NCBI GenBank assembly: GCA_014529385.2
Contig: CM043966.1
Span: 97,849,087 to 97,913,086 of the forward strand
DNA length: 64,000 nucleotides
Direction: 5' to 3'
DNA from: Adiantum capillus-veneris
Lineage: Eukaryota > Streptophyta > Polypodiopsida > Polypodiales > Pteridaceae
The notes below the pieces were generated by a model, which saw only the letters and a program-made list of their open reading frames with translations, searched no databases and was not told where the DNA came from. Made by a program: the position numbers and the translations under genes. Positions 45,543-57,133 of the stretch are shown in pieces (positions within the stretch are counted from its first letter, which is position 1; every line of letters starts with the position of its first letter).

Positions 45543-45852
45543 TGAAAGTCACGAAGTAAAGGTATTTGCCCAAGGACGGAGTTTGCATGGGCCCACAAAT
45601 ATCACTATGCACAAGCTTCAACCTGCTTGTGGCCCGAATTGAACCATCCTTTGGAAACTTAGAACGCTGCATCTTACCCAAAATACAGCCTTCACAAACA
45701 TGTTTGACAGGTGCTTCAAGAGGCGGCAAAGAAGCAACCATATCAGATTTCTGCAAACGCAGCAAACTGGCAAAATTCAGATGACCAAAACGTGCATGCC
45801 AAAGTTTTGCATCTGAAATAGCCCTTGAATCTGCAACAACATTTGCAAAATT
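45451..45852 (-). pseudogene. Copia pre-integrase and integrase start
   Basis: Zinc-binding HHCC domain (WHARFGHLNFASLL ... CEGCILGKM) followed by the first integrase Asp (LVHSDICGPM) and FVTFIDDYSRHAWVFPLK. A TAA at about 45853 separates it from gag-protease, and a frameshift ends it near 45510. Confidence 0.88.
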
Positions 45853-46962
45853 TTATCCACACTTGTCATACAAAGTGAGTTTATACAGCCCACGGCACAA
45901 AAGGCCAGATGCAACAATTTCATCACCAAAACTGAGATCATGAACTGTACATCTGTCATCCACAAATTTGACTACAAGTCCAAGTCTAGCAAGTGCGGAT
46001 AGAGATAAGAGATTCGTTTTGATCCCAGGTACATAAAGTGCATCAACAAGTGTGAAGGAACTGCCATTTGCAGCAGTAAGCACAATCTTTCCAACTCCCT
46101 GAACCGGATAAGAGGCATTGTTGGCACACGTGACTGAATTCCCATGAGCGACAGACTCGAGAGAGGTGAATAATTCATGATGTGAGGTAATGTGCTTTGT
46201 AGCACCACTATCGAAATACCACACATGTGAATCTGCAGCAACTGACAAGCATGCATCATGGACAACAGGATTGTAAGTGCACTCTGCGCTAAAAGCCCAT
46301 TCTGCATCAATATCAGCAACACAGTCTCCTTTCACAGAAGACTCAACAATGGATGCATTTGTAGTGGAACCAGCATTTGCAGTGGAACCACCCTCTTTCT
46401 TCTTAGCCTCTTTGGCCTTCAACTTAGGACACGACATGATCAAGTGATCATTAGCTTTACAATAATGGCAACGCATCTTCTTTTTGCCCTTATCACCAGA
46501 ATTGCCAGACGAAGTGCTGCCAGCAGAAGCATTCGGAACAGAAATTTTGCCACTCACAGCAGAACCATAAGAAGTGGCTGCATTGTTGTTACCACCCTTT
46601 CTTTGAGAAGCAATAAAAGCCTGTTCAACTGCACGCTGTCTAGTCCTGTTTTTTCTAGAAAGTGACTCTTGCAATAGCAATGTGCATAATGCATCAAACT
46701 TGACAACTTTTGGATTTCCTTGGGTCATAAGTCTCCAAGTACTAGCAAAAGTCTGGTAAGAATCTGGTAAGGCATCAAGAACAGTCTGCACAAGGGAACT
46801 GTTTGAAATGACTTCACCTGCAGAAATAAGTTGCTCATTGATATCCTTGACACCAGCAAGGAAAGTGTCCATATCATCTTCCTCATGCATAATGTTTGAC
46901 TCCAACTCTTTATGCAACAAAGCAATTTTAGCCTCATTGCGACTTGCATAAAGACCAACCAA
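45853..46962 (-). pseudogene. Copia gag C-terminal half and protease
   Basis: A 369-codon frame. The gag helical region (GLYASRNEAKIALLHKELES) leads to a CCHC knuckle, CHYCKANDHLIMSC, and a lysine-rich tail. The protease follows, with active site WYFDSGATKHIT and the flap-like VQGVGKIVLT and YVPGIKTNLLSLS. It begins after an in-frame TAA at 46993-46995. Confidence 0.9.
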
Positions 46963-46992
46963 AATATCCCAAGCCTGTTTTGCAGATTTTGC

Positions 46993-47316
46993 TTAACGGG
47001 TGTGAGGAACAATGGTGCGCTTCACAAACAACGCAATCAATGCATGAGCCTGCGCATCCTTTACATCCCAACGAGCTTGTTCTGCCGTTGGCAAAACAAC
47101 TCTAATAGCAGCAATCCTTGCAGCAAGACCTGCAACATCCTCAACATCGCCTACATCCTCAGAACCAGGACGCACATCAATGCCCTGCACAATATTCCAT
47201 ATGCCCTTTGACACAAAAACATGTTGCATCATATAAGCCCACATAGGGTAGTTGTCCCCATCCAACCTGTCCTTAGCAGCAAACAGCTTGAACACATATG
47301 TGTTGTTGTCAGCCAT
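46993..47316 (-). pseudogene. Copia gag N-terminus (full-length family A)
   Basis: Starts at the ATG at 47316 (MADNNTYVFKLFAAKDRL) and runs 107 codons to a TAA. The reading frame then continues without a shift into the 45853-46962 frame, so a single nonsense mutation splits gag. The related copy at 8344-10818 has a stop at the same place. Confidence 0.88.
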
Positions 47317-47540
47317 GGTAAATGCTGCACCTGATGTGAAAATTGCCCAAAAATAGGAGAAACGGAGCGGGAACAACACGTGCTACATAGCACAAACCTT
47401 AGAAGACTATGAGGCACCTGTTATGCAGAAAACGACATTGACAGAAATTCTGCACAAAATGACGAAATAGCCCGTGCAGCACTGCCTGTAGTGGAAACGG
47501 AGACCGAAATGAGCCCGAATCAGAAATCTGAGCAGACGCA

Positions 47541-47552
47541 GCTCTAATACCA
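47541..47552 (-). promoter_or_regulatory. Primer binding site (initiator-Met tRNA)
   Basis: On the minus strand TGGTATTAGAGC, one base from the usual TGGTATCAGAGC, 2 bp inside the 5' LTR. Confidence 0.85.
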
Positions 47553-47554
47553 AT

Positions 47555-47781
47555 TGTTGGAATTAGGGTTGCAGAGAAACGCACACAGCTTGGAGAAGAC
47601 GAAGGAAGCTCAAGGCACACAATAGAGAGTGTGTTACTTAGTGTGCAATGGAAAGATAAATAGCCCTAGAGTGATGGGCGTATATACAATGCACGGGGGA
47701 AAAAACTTCTTAAAGAGGGAAAAATGGCCCCGACGGTCCTAGTGTGTTCACACACATGACTACCACATGTATATGGTAACA
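47555..47781 (-). repeat. 5' LTR of full-length family A copia
   Basis: 227 bp; starts TGTTACC and ends CCAACA on the minus strand. Confidence 0.93.
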
Positions 47782-47788
47782 ATCCTTT

Positions 47789-48168
47789 AAGTGGGAGGTT
47801 GTACTTGGGGCGGTAAACTATCGTGCTTAAGTGTTGAGCTATCGCATGTATTCAAGGACTATTTATAAAACCCCTTACCTGTGAATCTTTTTACATGAAA
47901 GGGACCCTATCTGATTTAATCTGTAAAATATTTTTCTAAATTATTTTTCCAACACCCTTCTATATGTTAAATTGTGAGAAAATAAAAAAAAACTTAATCT
48001 CTATTTTTGAACCCATGTGATAGCGATTTTTTTATTGTGGTGACCCCTTCGAGTCAGGAACTAACACTAACCGTTCATTCTATATAAAACAATAAGGACT
48101 CATAACTCTAATCACAATTGTATAGGAGTCCACAACCTATGTATCCTCTTCTTCTCTCTTCTCCATTG

Positions 48169-48236
<68 letters not shown>

Positions 48237-48330
48237 GCACATGCTGTCGCTTGTGCACTTTAGATCCACTACTTGAGGACTTCAATTGGGGGTCTTATAC
48301 CATGACAATGCCCAATAACCACCCTTTCTT
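47789..48330 (+). mobile_element. Polypurine tract and 3' LTR start of copia family E
   Basis: AAGTGGGAGGT (47789-47799) followed by TGTACTTGGGG at 47800 has the form of a copia polypurine tract and LTR start. A TATAAAA box lies at 47864-47870. The LTR's right end could not be fixed; a CA array at 48171-48232 lies in its likely transcribed part. Confidence 0.55.
48171..48232. repeat. CA microsatellite
   Basis: An uninterrupted CA run of about 60 bp. Confidence 0.97.
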
Positions 48331-49840
48331 GCAAATAGTGTTGAACCAGTTTTCTAGCTCTGGGCACCCACCACAACAAAACCACATTCTTGACTAAACC
48401 CACTGGCGCCCTTTTCTGAGTTCATTATTAATTTCTAATTTCTCCTTTTCTATAACATATAATCCCCTAGCATCATCATTTAAAGTGGATTGTTGTTGAT
48501 CCTGCCTAACTTCAAGAGGCAACTCGTTGTCTCTGCTAGTATTTTCCAAGCCTAAATTTTGATTAGTATCAATGTTACTTCAAACACTAGAGATCGTAGA
48601 ATATTGTCCATGACTAAGATTTAGAGGATGTTGGCATAAGAGATAGGGCTTGTATTTTATGCAACCAATGTCTGCATGTTGTTAGTTTTTGCATCATTTT
48701 GAAAGGGTGCGCACATGCTAAAGAAAACTAGCCGCTGCGGCAATTTTCGCGGATGTGGCTTGAAGATTCATTTGCAGCATCTAGATCTTTGAAAGTAGGA
48801 TCTCGCATGTAGTTGAACACAACGGTATCTAATTGTGGACTTGAAGGCTAAATTACTATTGGAAAACTCTCTCACATGTGCGGGAAGAGCTACCTGCGGC
48901 TTCCACCTTGCTTTTCGGCTCCGAGGGCTGTAGGGAAAGGCCTTTTGCATGTGCGCACCCTTTGACCAGAGGACCCTAGCGAGGGTTGGCACCTTGCATA
49001 GTGGACATAGGACTCTCTGGCTGGAGTGGGTGGAAATGAGGGAGACCGATTGCAGATGGGTCAGAACTCCTGACAACCCCATTGAGCAGAGCATCTTGTA
49101 GGGCCATGCTACCTTCTCCAAAGGGGAAGGGCTCAGAGGGGGTTCAACACGGTGGGAAAAAGAAACACCAAGCAGGAGACGAGGGAGCCGAAAGGGGCAA
49201 CATTGCATGAAGGGGTGGCGAACTCTGGTTCCTCGACACACGCTACCCACTTTCTACTCTTTCGTGAACTAAGAGCTTGTTCCTTCATCCTAAACAATAT
49301 TTGAATTGAGGTTGGAACCTTGAAAGCGTTGAATAGAAAAGTAGTTAACTGTGTTCAAACATTTACGCTATAAATGGGGTCATTTATGATCCGCTAACAC
49401 TAAAATGGGCCGGTGTACAAGTCGAGATGCTAATGAAACAGTGAAAGTGGGGGCATGCATGCATACGTACAGTCCACATAGGATGCGTTTAGGCCCATAA
49501 TTAGTCCTACCGCAAAGTTGCACAAAACCTTATTATCAAAACAGACTCCTTATATTTATGAGAGCGCTGCTCCCTTGACTTGCTATGATAAGGGGTTTAC
49601 TTAAATCAGTTGAGAGCGCCTTGGATGCTTTCTGTTGATTATGTGTTGCGATGAGGTATTTAATTGGGTTTGCAGCCAAATGGTTTGTGCTGAATTCTGT
49701 CAATAATCGGTAATTAAAATCTCGGATTAGTATTGGTTGGGCTCCTGATTAGGGATTTGGATTTGGGTTTCGTGAATTATCTGAGGGATTGATCGGAAAG
49801 GTACTGCTAATCAGCTACGCGTATACTGCTAATCATGTTT
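48331..49840. other. Mostly unrecognised; one doubtful minus-strand frame
   Basis: The longest open frame is 160 codons on the minus strand (48768-49250). It has no recognised domain, is rich in Ser/Arg/Leu, and its start and splice context are unconvincing. The rest up to the CFL1-like promoter shows no gene. Confidence 0.35.
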
Positions 49841-49844
49841 ATCT

Positions 49845-49880
49845 AGCGATAATTAGCTTATTCGGTGATTAATTATCGCT
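49845..49880. promoter_or_regulatory. Inverted repeat in CFL1-like promoter
   Basis: AGCGATAATTA (49845-49855) and its exact complement TAATTATCGCT (49870-49880) lie about 94 bp upstream of the start codon. The arms carry ATTA cores, as recognised by homeodomain proteins. A regulatory role is inferred. Confidence 0.45.
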
Positions 49881-49973
49881 GTAGTTAGCGACTGTGGTAG
49901 CTAATTAATTAGCAAGTTAAGTCGCATCGTACAGCTCTTCATTTGTCAGCTTCCCTAGCACATATATACAGCA

Positions 49974-50366
49974 ATGGCGGCTATGTCGATGGCGACACTC
50001 TGCAGTAGTAACGCAAATTATGTAGAGGCTAATGAGGCAGGCGTACTTAATCACGCGGTGGGGCGGAAAAGCCAAAATGCAGCTGGCGGAGAAAGAGCCC
50101 ACATAATCGACTCTGCATCAGCGCCATCGACGTCCTCGTCTTCTTCAGGAGGCCGCTGCTGGCCTTCATCGCAGAGATGGTGCAAGGAAAGCTTGACAGC
50201 TATGGAAACCCACCTCTCCCTTCTGCAGCAAACTAGCCAGACTCCCGCCCTGAATGCAAAGCTGAGTCGCGCTGCGCCCCCGCTTGATCTTGCTTCCCAT
50301 ATGGGTGCCGCATTAGCTCAGCTTCCCTATGGCTGGGAGCAACACCTAGATCTCAGGGTATGGAGC

Positions 50367-50422
<56 letters not shown>

Positions 50423-50566
50423 TGAAAATTTCATCATTCATTTCACTAGTACTGTTGCTTAACTATCTAGGAAAGCTTAACCTTCAGGATGTGTACACAC
50501 GCCTTGAAATCTCATAACCAATTTCACTAATACTGTTGCTTAGCTATCTAGGGACGCTTACCTTCA

Positions 50567-50641
<75 letters not shown>

Positions 50642-51254
50642 CATATTTTCAGATCTCTGACATCATTTTAGTATTTCAACACAGACAGGGAGAATTTATT
50701 ACTTCAACTGGGAGACCTGCAAGAGATCATACAATGATCCCCGGAAGGCGCTGCGGAGGGCGGAGGAGATTGTAAACGGGTTGATGCAGCAAGCAATGAA
50801 TAATGCACTTAAATTGGCAGAAGGCAAGGACTATATCAATCATGAAGAGAAGCTACAATCCAGTGTAACACAGGAACTTAATGGAGTGTGTGGGTATAGC
50901 AAAAACTTGAATATCTTAATGCAGCCCTGCAATGATATAAGCAAAAATGATGAGGAGATGGAAGTGGAAAGCAAATGGAAACCAAATGAAGAACTCGCAG
51001 ACCGCTTCTCTGACAACGAGCTCAGACAGGGCTCGCAATCGGATGACATGACTAATGGCAGCATTAATTTTCTGTCCTCCTTGATCAGAACTAATTCTGA
51101 TGATCACAGTCATAATGATGGCTCGAATGCACCGAATAAACTCGATGCAAGTACACCCAAGCTTGAAGCATTGAGTTGCCACCACTGCCTTTCTCATATC
51201 ATCATCCACATTGCCAATCCTTGGTGCCCACTTTGTGGGTTTGCCCTTGTCTGA
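49974..51254 (+). CDS. CURLY FLAG LEAF 1-like WW-domain protein, two exons
   Basis: Probable nuclear regulator of the plant CFL1 family, WW proteins linked to epidermis and cuticle development through binding of homeodomain factors. Exon 1 (49974-50357, 128 codons) ends at AGG|GTATGG; exon 2 (50685-51254, 189 codons plus stop) begins after CAACACAG. Both joins are phase 0, giving 317 residues. Residues 117-149 form the WW domain across the splice: LPYGWEQHLDLR | TGRIYYFNWETCKRSYNDPR, with the second Trp replaced as in other CFL1 proteins. The C-terminus carries paired CxxC motifs (CHHC ... CPLC), also a CFL1 family mark. A Ser-rich stretch lies at 49-60. The start is the first ATG of the frame. 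Upstream lies an ATTA inverted repeat; the intron and the 3' end are unusual (see separate entries). Confidence 0.85.
50366..50638 (+). repeat. Intronic inverted dinucleotide arrays
   Basis: Inside the 327-bp intron, a CT array then CA array ending CACCTTGAA (50366-50426) faces TTCAAGGTG followed by a GT array and GA array (50563-50638). The two blocks are reverse complements and could form a hairpin of about 60 bp around a loop of about 136 nt. The loop also contains a direct duplication (ACTGTTGCTTA.CTATCTAGG at 50451 and 50532). Confidence 0.9.
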
Positions 51255-51490
51255 TACATTCTCATATGGCTTGCATTTTGTTCATCACATCACATACATT
51301 GTATCATATTTTGCTTAAACTCTAGAATATCTCATACCATCATCCACATTGCCAATCCCAATTGGTGCTCACTCTGTGGGCTTGCCCCTGTATGATACAC
51401 TCTCATATAGCCGGCTTGTTGTAGGCTTGCATTTTGTTCATCACATCACATACATTGTATCATATTTTACTCAAAATTCTAGAATTTAGC
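51190..51490 (+). repeat. Tandem duplication of the CFL1-like 3' end
   Basis: The last codons and 3' UTR (from CTCATATCATCATCCACATT at 51192) are repeated from about 51330 (CTCATACCATCATCCACATT). The second copy would still encode the final CxxC stretch (WCSLCGLAPV) and a stop, but lies after the first stop. Confidence 0.88.
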
Positions 51491-51636
51491 TTGCCTTTAT
51501 CATTTTGTTCTTGTAAATCATCTCCTTAGTAGGTCTCGACAATTTGGGAAAAATAAAAACCCCTATCAAAACATTTGAAATGCAAGAGTGAGGAAATGAA
51601 AAGCCTCTTGAAAGTGGAAAGTAGAAGACTTTTTTA

Positions 51637-51649
51637 TTGTGTGTGTGTA

Positions 51650-51694
<45 letters not shown>

Positions 51695-51741
51695 ACATGT
51701 ATATATCTATATGTATATATGTACATGTATATATCTATATG

Positions 51742-51786
<45 letters not shown>

Positions 51787-51802
51787 ATATGTATATATAT
51801 AT
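51637..51802. repeat. TG/TA compound microsatellite
   Basis: Alternating TG and TA runs with ATATATCTATATG words. Frames across it are Tyr/Ile/Val-Cys low complexity and are not genes. Confidence 0.95.
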
Positions 51803-52780
51803 GTTTCATTTCAACCTCTTCCTAAAGTTTGTTTGCACTATATGTGTTTTAAATGTTTATTTTTATTTTTTAAAGCAACATAGATATAAATTGTTATCAC
51901 ATCTTTGCCTCATTAATCTTTATGATTAAACTGCTAATCTTTTAAGTGGTTGTTTGTTCATGGGCAATTCATGTGTGGCATTGGTGCTAGCTCTATCACC
52001 ACAATGTTTTTTGGTTATTAATTTTAAACAAACATTGTGGTGTTTAATATATCTATCCCATTTGTATATTAAACTAATACTTAATGTAAACTTCAATGCC
52101 TTGAGGTGTGAATCCCATTGTGCTTGAAAATCACATGTATTAACAATTAGCATTGATTTTGTTTTATTTTTACATGGAAGCACTACGTTCATTTTCGAAT
52201 TTTGGTTGTTTGCAATACTCACAATTGTGAGTGGTAGTTCTAGGAAAGCATGTATATTAAGGCTCAAGCAGAGTCTATGCCTTGAGGACCCAAAAGATAC
52301 AGAAGGATACAAACATGTATCCTTTCTTAGCAACTATTATAGAGCTTATTCAAGTTATGTTTTGATTGGTAGCCAAAAACCTATAATTAGCACTTTCTCT
52401 AATATCTTGAAGTGTCTGCTTCCACTCTTCATAAACTTAGTGTTTTCAATAGAGAGAATCCATTTCCTGCTTTCGTGCATGATCTCTTCAAACTTAGTGC
52501 TTGCAGGACTTCCTTTGAGTACTCAAAAAATTCATCATTTCCAAGTTTGTTTGAGATGGGAAAAGTAGATAATTTGCTTGCAAGCCAACATGGTTGGGTT
52601 ATTGAAACCCTTTCCTCCTATACTGAGATCGTTCTTGTAAAAAGGGATTTTCTAGGTTTTCTACAACCATTTGCAGATTTTTCCCAGAAGGCCTTCCGTG
52701 ATTAGGCAGTCTTAAAATACATAGAGGGGGTCCTAATTGTCACTTTGCATCTTGAGCATAGATTTGTGCCTATTCCTCTG
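51803..52780. other. Open but unrecognised plus-strand frames
   Basis: Frames at 52206-52568 and 52412-52705 overlap and have no recognised domain. The second (SVFNRENPFPAFVHDLFKL ... GWVIETLSSYTEIV) looks protein-like but lacks a clear start and may be old gene or transposon debris. Confidence 0.25.
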
Positions 52781-52782
52781 TC

Positions 52783-53640
52783 TTATTCTTTAGTGTTGAC
52801 TTTTGTGGCTATTTTTCTCCCAAAAGGGCCGTAGTGAATCACCTTCGATCTTAGTGTGCTAGAGAGACCAGTAGATGATGGAGTTTCTAAAGTACCTAGT
52901 TGTCTCCCCATTTTACTGCTTCTAAATGCTCTTACATACTTATGCACCAGCTCATCCGTGTTTCCATCTAGCTTTACATCTTTCCTCGGTAATTCCAACA
53001 ACTTGTCATGAACTCCTATCTCTTTTCATCATCTCCCAAGGAGAAGAGCTTTACCTTGTTTGTCATATCCCATGTCATAATGGCCCAAGCTCGATCTTGA
53101 TTTGCTAATACCACCATAAATTTTGCATGTTGGGCCTCTACATGATTTATTGGGTTGAGTATCCCAATTTCACCTTGCTCTTTGGATCTAGTAACCCACT
53201 CCCATTTTCCCCATTGCCACTGTATCGTATCTTTGGAACTATTTTCCATAAGAAATGTTTCACAGGTTTTAAGAACTCTTTCAATTGCACTTAGCCATCT
53301 TCAAGATTGGAATCATGAACAAATTGATTAGCCTCGCTCTGGTGTGGAAGGAAAGAAGCACATACTCTCTCATCTTTTTATTTTGCTTCTAACTTTGTCA
53401 ATGACCCATTGAAACTTTTGTTTGTCATAGACTCCTACCGATAGTGGGGTCTCAAGGTGGGAAACATGATTCCTTTAGAGACAATTCCTCCCGACCAATT
53501 TGTCAGGATGAATGTATCATTCTCTTAAAGCAAGATCAGCCTCGACTTCTCTGAAGAGGAGATCATTTTCTGAAAGGGAGATCAATCTTGAGTTTCAATG
53601 TTGCATTTAGAGCCTGAAGCAATGGAAAAACATTTAGACT
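52783..53640 (-). mobile_element. Probable LINE remnant
   Basis: On the minus strand, KWEWVTRSKEQGEIGILNP at about 53150-53210 fits the conserved W..V..PK..GGLGI word that follows reverse transcriptase in plant L1 elements. Frames on either side are broken by stops (53016-53249 and 52783-53001). It is too decayed to assign further. Confidence 0.45.
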
Positions 53641-53957
53641 ATCTTAAGTGCCTTAATGAGTATCCGTGGGATGTTTTTTAGGGAAAAGACCATATTAGGT
53701 AAAGTGGGAAAATCCCAATTCCCAGGTTGGACAACTTTCAATATATCATGTACAAAATATAGAGATTTTGTCAAAAATTTGAGTTTTCTTAAGGTCTCAT
53801 TCCACTTTATGCACATACAATACACAATGAAAACAACTAAAATACCATGGTTTCAATCAATTGGATTATTAGGAGACGAGTATATTGCATCCATTATCGT
53901 TGTCTATGTTCTACTGTCCTACCTACAACTTATCTCAACATGGAGAGCTTGGTTTCT
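53641..53957. other. No recognised gene
   Basis: A 124-codon plus-strand frame (53656-54030) has no domain and runs into the tandem array. The left border of the array is an inverted core motif at 53958. Confidence 0.35.
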
Positions 53958-55575
53958 AGGTCCACCACTTGTCCAAGTTAATGTAAAAGTGACTCAAGGT
54001 TCACAACTTGTGAAAGCAAGGATCCATTGAGGAATACAATCCACTTGGCTATTTTTTCTTAATTTATTGCATGTGACATTCAAGCAAGGTCCACTTCTAA
54101 TCTATAACTTCTTAATTTGAGGCATGGGGCATACATAAAATATGTAGCATATGCTCTATTGCCTCATAGGAAGGTTGGTTTCAAGGTGCACTTATCCATG
54201 CTAGCCTATCTTGGAGAAATGATGGAGCTTGCTTCTCTCCTTGTTTCAATGGAGACTAGCTTGGACAAGTGGTGGACCTTTGCTTCTCTCTATGTTTCAA
54301 TAGAGTTAGCTTGGACAAGTGGTGATCTTGGAACAAAACCCCCATGGAAAACATATCATGGGTATTCCAAGTGATTAGAAAGATTACCATTTAAGATATA
54401 ACCTTATAGGTTGGATAAATGGAGCTTGGCTTGGAGAAATGGTGGACCTTTGATTCTCTCCATGTTTCAATGGAGCCTATCTTGGAGAAATGGTGGAGCT
54501 TGCTTCTGTCCATGTTTCGATGGAGCCTAGCTTGAACAGTTGGTGGACCTTTGCTTCTCTCTATGTTTCAATAGAGTTAGCTTAGACACGTGGTGGATCT
54601 TCAAACTAAGCCAACTACTATCAATGTTTCCTAGCTTGGACAAGTGGTGGAGTGTTTCTCTACTCCATGTTTCAATGGATCTTAGCTTGGATAAGTGTTG
54701 GACCTTAAAACAAAAACCCCATGTACAACATAGAATGGATTTTCTAGATTTCAATGGAGTCTAGATTTAACAAATGGTGGAGCTTGTCTTCATCCATGTT
54801 TCAATGAAACTAGCTTGGAAAAGTGGTGGACCTTGTAACAAACCCCCCCATGTACAACATATCATTGGTTTTCTAAGTGATGGGAAGGAATACCATTCAA
54901 GATATAAACTTATAGCTTGGATAAGTAGTTGACTTTAAAACCAAATTCATCATAATACAATGAAATACAGGTTAGCCAATTCCTAAATCTTGAGACCAAA
55001 CCTCCCATGCTATTAGAGATAATATATTGGATAAGTGGTGGACCTTCTATTATTTTCCCATGCCTAGTTTAGACTACCGATACACTTTGCAGCTATAAAG
55101 GTTGGACGAGTTGTGGAGCCTTGTTTCTATCTATGTTTTAATGGATCCTAGCTTGGACAAGTGGTGGACCTTGGAAAAAAGCTTCCATGTACAACATATA
55201 TGAGGTTTTTCATGTTTTAATGGAACCTATCTTGAACAAATGGTGAAGCTTGCTTCTCTCCATGTTGATTTTGGAACTACCTTAGACAAGTGGTGGAGCT
55301 TTGCTTTTCTACTATTCATAATACAATGAAGTATAGGTTGGTTACATGGTGAATCTTAAGGCCAAACCTCCCATTTTACTAGAGATGATAGGTTGGACAA
55401 GTGGATCAACCTTCTATCATTTCTCCATGACTATATTGGACAATTAGTAGACCTAACATCTCTCTATGTTGTCTAGAGATAAGCTTGGACAAGTGATGGA
55501 CCCTGCTTCTCTCTTCCCTTGGTTTACTAGTTTGAAGACTCAGTATATATACTTTCTTAGATCTAGCTTGAACAA
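53958..55575 (+). repeat. TTGGACAAGTGG tandem array, block A
   Basis: A tandem array based on TTGGACAAGTGGTGGACCTT with recurring linkers (TCTCTCTATGTTTCAATAGA, TCTCTCCATGTTTCAATGGA, ATGTAAAACATATCATGGG). Core copies lie near 54261, 54309, 54633, 55153, 55288 and 55566. The first core, at 53958-53979, is in reverse orientation. The right end (about 55035-55560) is shared with the end of block B. Confidence 0.9.
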
Positions 55576-56357
55576 GTGGTGGACCTTGTATCCACAATCT
55601 TAATTCATTACAAAAAAGTATATGAAAAAATAACATAGGAATCTTGGTTTGAAGGTCAAGCAATTAGGTTCCAAATGCACATAATAATATATTTTCCACC
55701 CATAATAAAAGAAAGTTAAATATGTTATCACCAAATTGACAAAGGTAACGTACTCCAAGAATTCTAGCTTTGCATCTTGTCAGATCTAAATCTTCATCAA
55801 GGCGACATGCATGTATACATCAACTTTCAAGCCATTCAAGAATACATGCACTTAGATTCCATAGTTTTGTTTTCAAAGTCTTTTAGGTTCTAAAACTCTT
55901 TCACATAAAGTATGTAATGACAAAATTCTTGAAGCAAACATTTGTGCCCAAGAAAAAGATCCCTCTCACATATTTAAAGTCCATGAATTCTCTGATCCAT
56001 ACTTACAAGTTTTATTTTGACATCAAACATCAATTCTCTCATAGTTACAAATAAATGCAACCTCGATATGAATTGACAAAAAATGAATTTCTTTTACTAT
56101 ATGACCCAACATAGGCCCCAATCAAATAAAAAATGAGTCCCCAAAAATTTGGGTGCACTCTAGCAATACATCAGAGTCCCCTTACAATAGGATGCACTCC
56201 AATAGTACATTGAAGTCCCCTTAGAGTAGGGTGCACTCCATTCAAGTGTTCATAAAATTGACACACCTTTGTTTTTTATAAAAAAGACTATATCAAATTA
56301 TACAAATGTTGAAAGATACACACTAGAATAAAAAAAGCATCTTATGGCCATATTTAT
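55576..56357. other. No recognised gene
   Basis: AT-rich 3' flank of the FCP1-like gene. A short repeat, TAGGGTGCACTC, occurs near 56201 and 56228 with a related copy at 56152. Confidence 0.4.
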
Positions 56358-57133
56358 TCAATTCTTTCGTGTTGACAAGTACACACCAAGGACATAATTT
56401 GTCTCAGAATCACTATACTGATTTACAATTGTGTTGTATGTATAGACTCTCTTATCTCTTGCATACAACCATCCTACCAACCATGGAATTATGGTTCTCT
56501 GCAAGAAGTTTTGAAGTTGCTCGGAAGTTTGCCTCCACATCTTTGGAAATATAAGATATGTCCCTGGCATGTTCCACATCACCCTATATGGAGTGTCATA
56601 AAAAATTAAGGTATTGTTTGCATCCAAATCCTCAAATATCTTCCAAATATCACTCAAATTTTTGTGATAAACCCTTGTAAATCCTAACATAATATTTGGA
56701 TTTTGGCAATTTTTGTTACTCATAAACACCTTGAACTTGGTATACTGCTCAGGAAAACATTTTTGTGTGATGCGTTGCACCCTTGTTAAGTTATAGCAAC
56801 TCCATATCCATAGCTCAAAGTATTCAGCACAAAAATCCAAAAAACTTTGTGCGTCTGGTCGCACCACATGATAAACTTCATCTTTATCCTCCACAAGTCG
56901 CATGTGTTGAGCCCAAGATGGCATAGAATCTCCATGTTTCATTTCAATTGTCTTGAGAAGTAACCCCTCTAGATCCAAGATAAGTACTCTTTTGATGTCC
57001 TTGAAAGCAAGTGGTAGGTGATAAGGAGGTGATTCATTCCTTGGACAAGGTCTTGGAGGAGGTTGGATGGGTAATTCAATAGTTTTCTTCAATTTATGCC
57101 AGCATATAGCCAATCCATTTTTCTGTAATGGTT
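56358..57133 (-). CDS. FCP1/NIF-like HAD phosphatase-domain protein, last exon (paralogue 1)
   Basis: HAD-superfamily domain related to RNA polymerase II CTD phosphatases (FCP1 homology/NIF). The exon begins after an acceptor TTAATTTCAG at 57134 and encodes about 258 residues to the stop. Motif I reads VLILDLEGLLLKT: the canonical DxDx(T/V) has Glu at the second Asp. Motif II is LWIWSCYN, and the third acidic motif is LIFYDTPYR in place of a DD pair. The central part (FLDFCAEYFELWIWS, QRITQKCFPEQY) fits the fold. No start codon lies in this exon, so at least one 5' exon is unseen. With two of the acidic positions changed it may be catalytically inactive. Satellite arrays lie on both sides; the paralogue at 63167 is on the same strand. 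Confidence 0.8.

Larger units (their letters stand above)
42733..47781 (-). mobile_element. Family A Ty1/copia element, nearly full length
   Basis: 5,049 bp on the minus strand with two 227-bp LTRs (42733-42959 and 47555-47781), an initiator-Met primer site (47541-47552) and a polypurine tract inside 42960-42975. The flanking 5-mers TTCCT (42728-42732) and ATCCT (47782-47786) agree at four of five bases and probably are the target duplication. Domains are in copia order: gag, knuckle, protease, integrase, reverse transcriptase, RNase H. Several stops and frameshifts make this copy defective, but it is the best reference here for the family. Confidence 0.93.

Noticed and set aside
48768-49250. 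160-codon minus-strand frame
   Set aside because: No domain, no convincing start or splice context; kept only as a doubtful frame in the gap entry.
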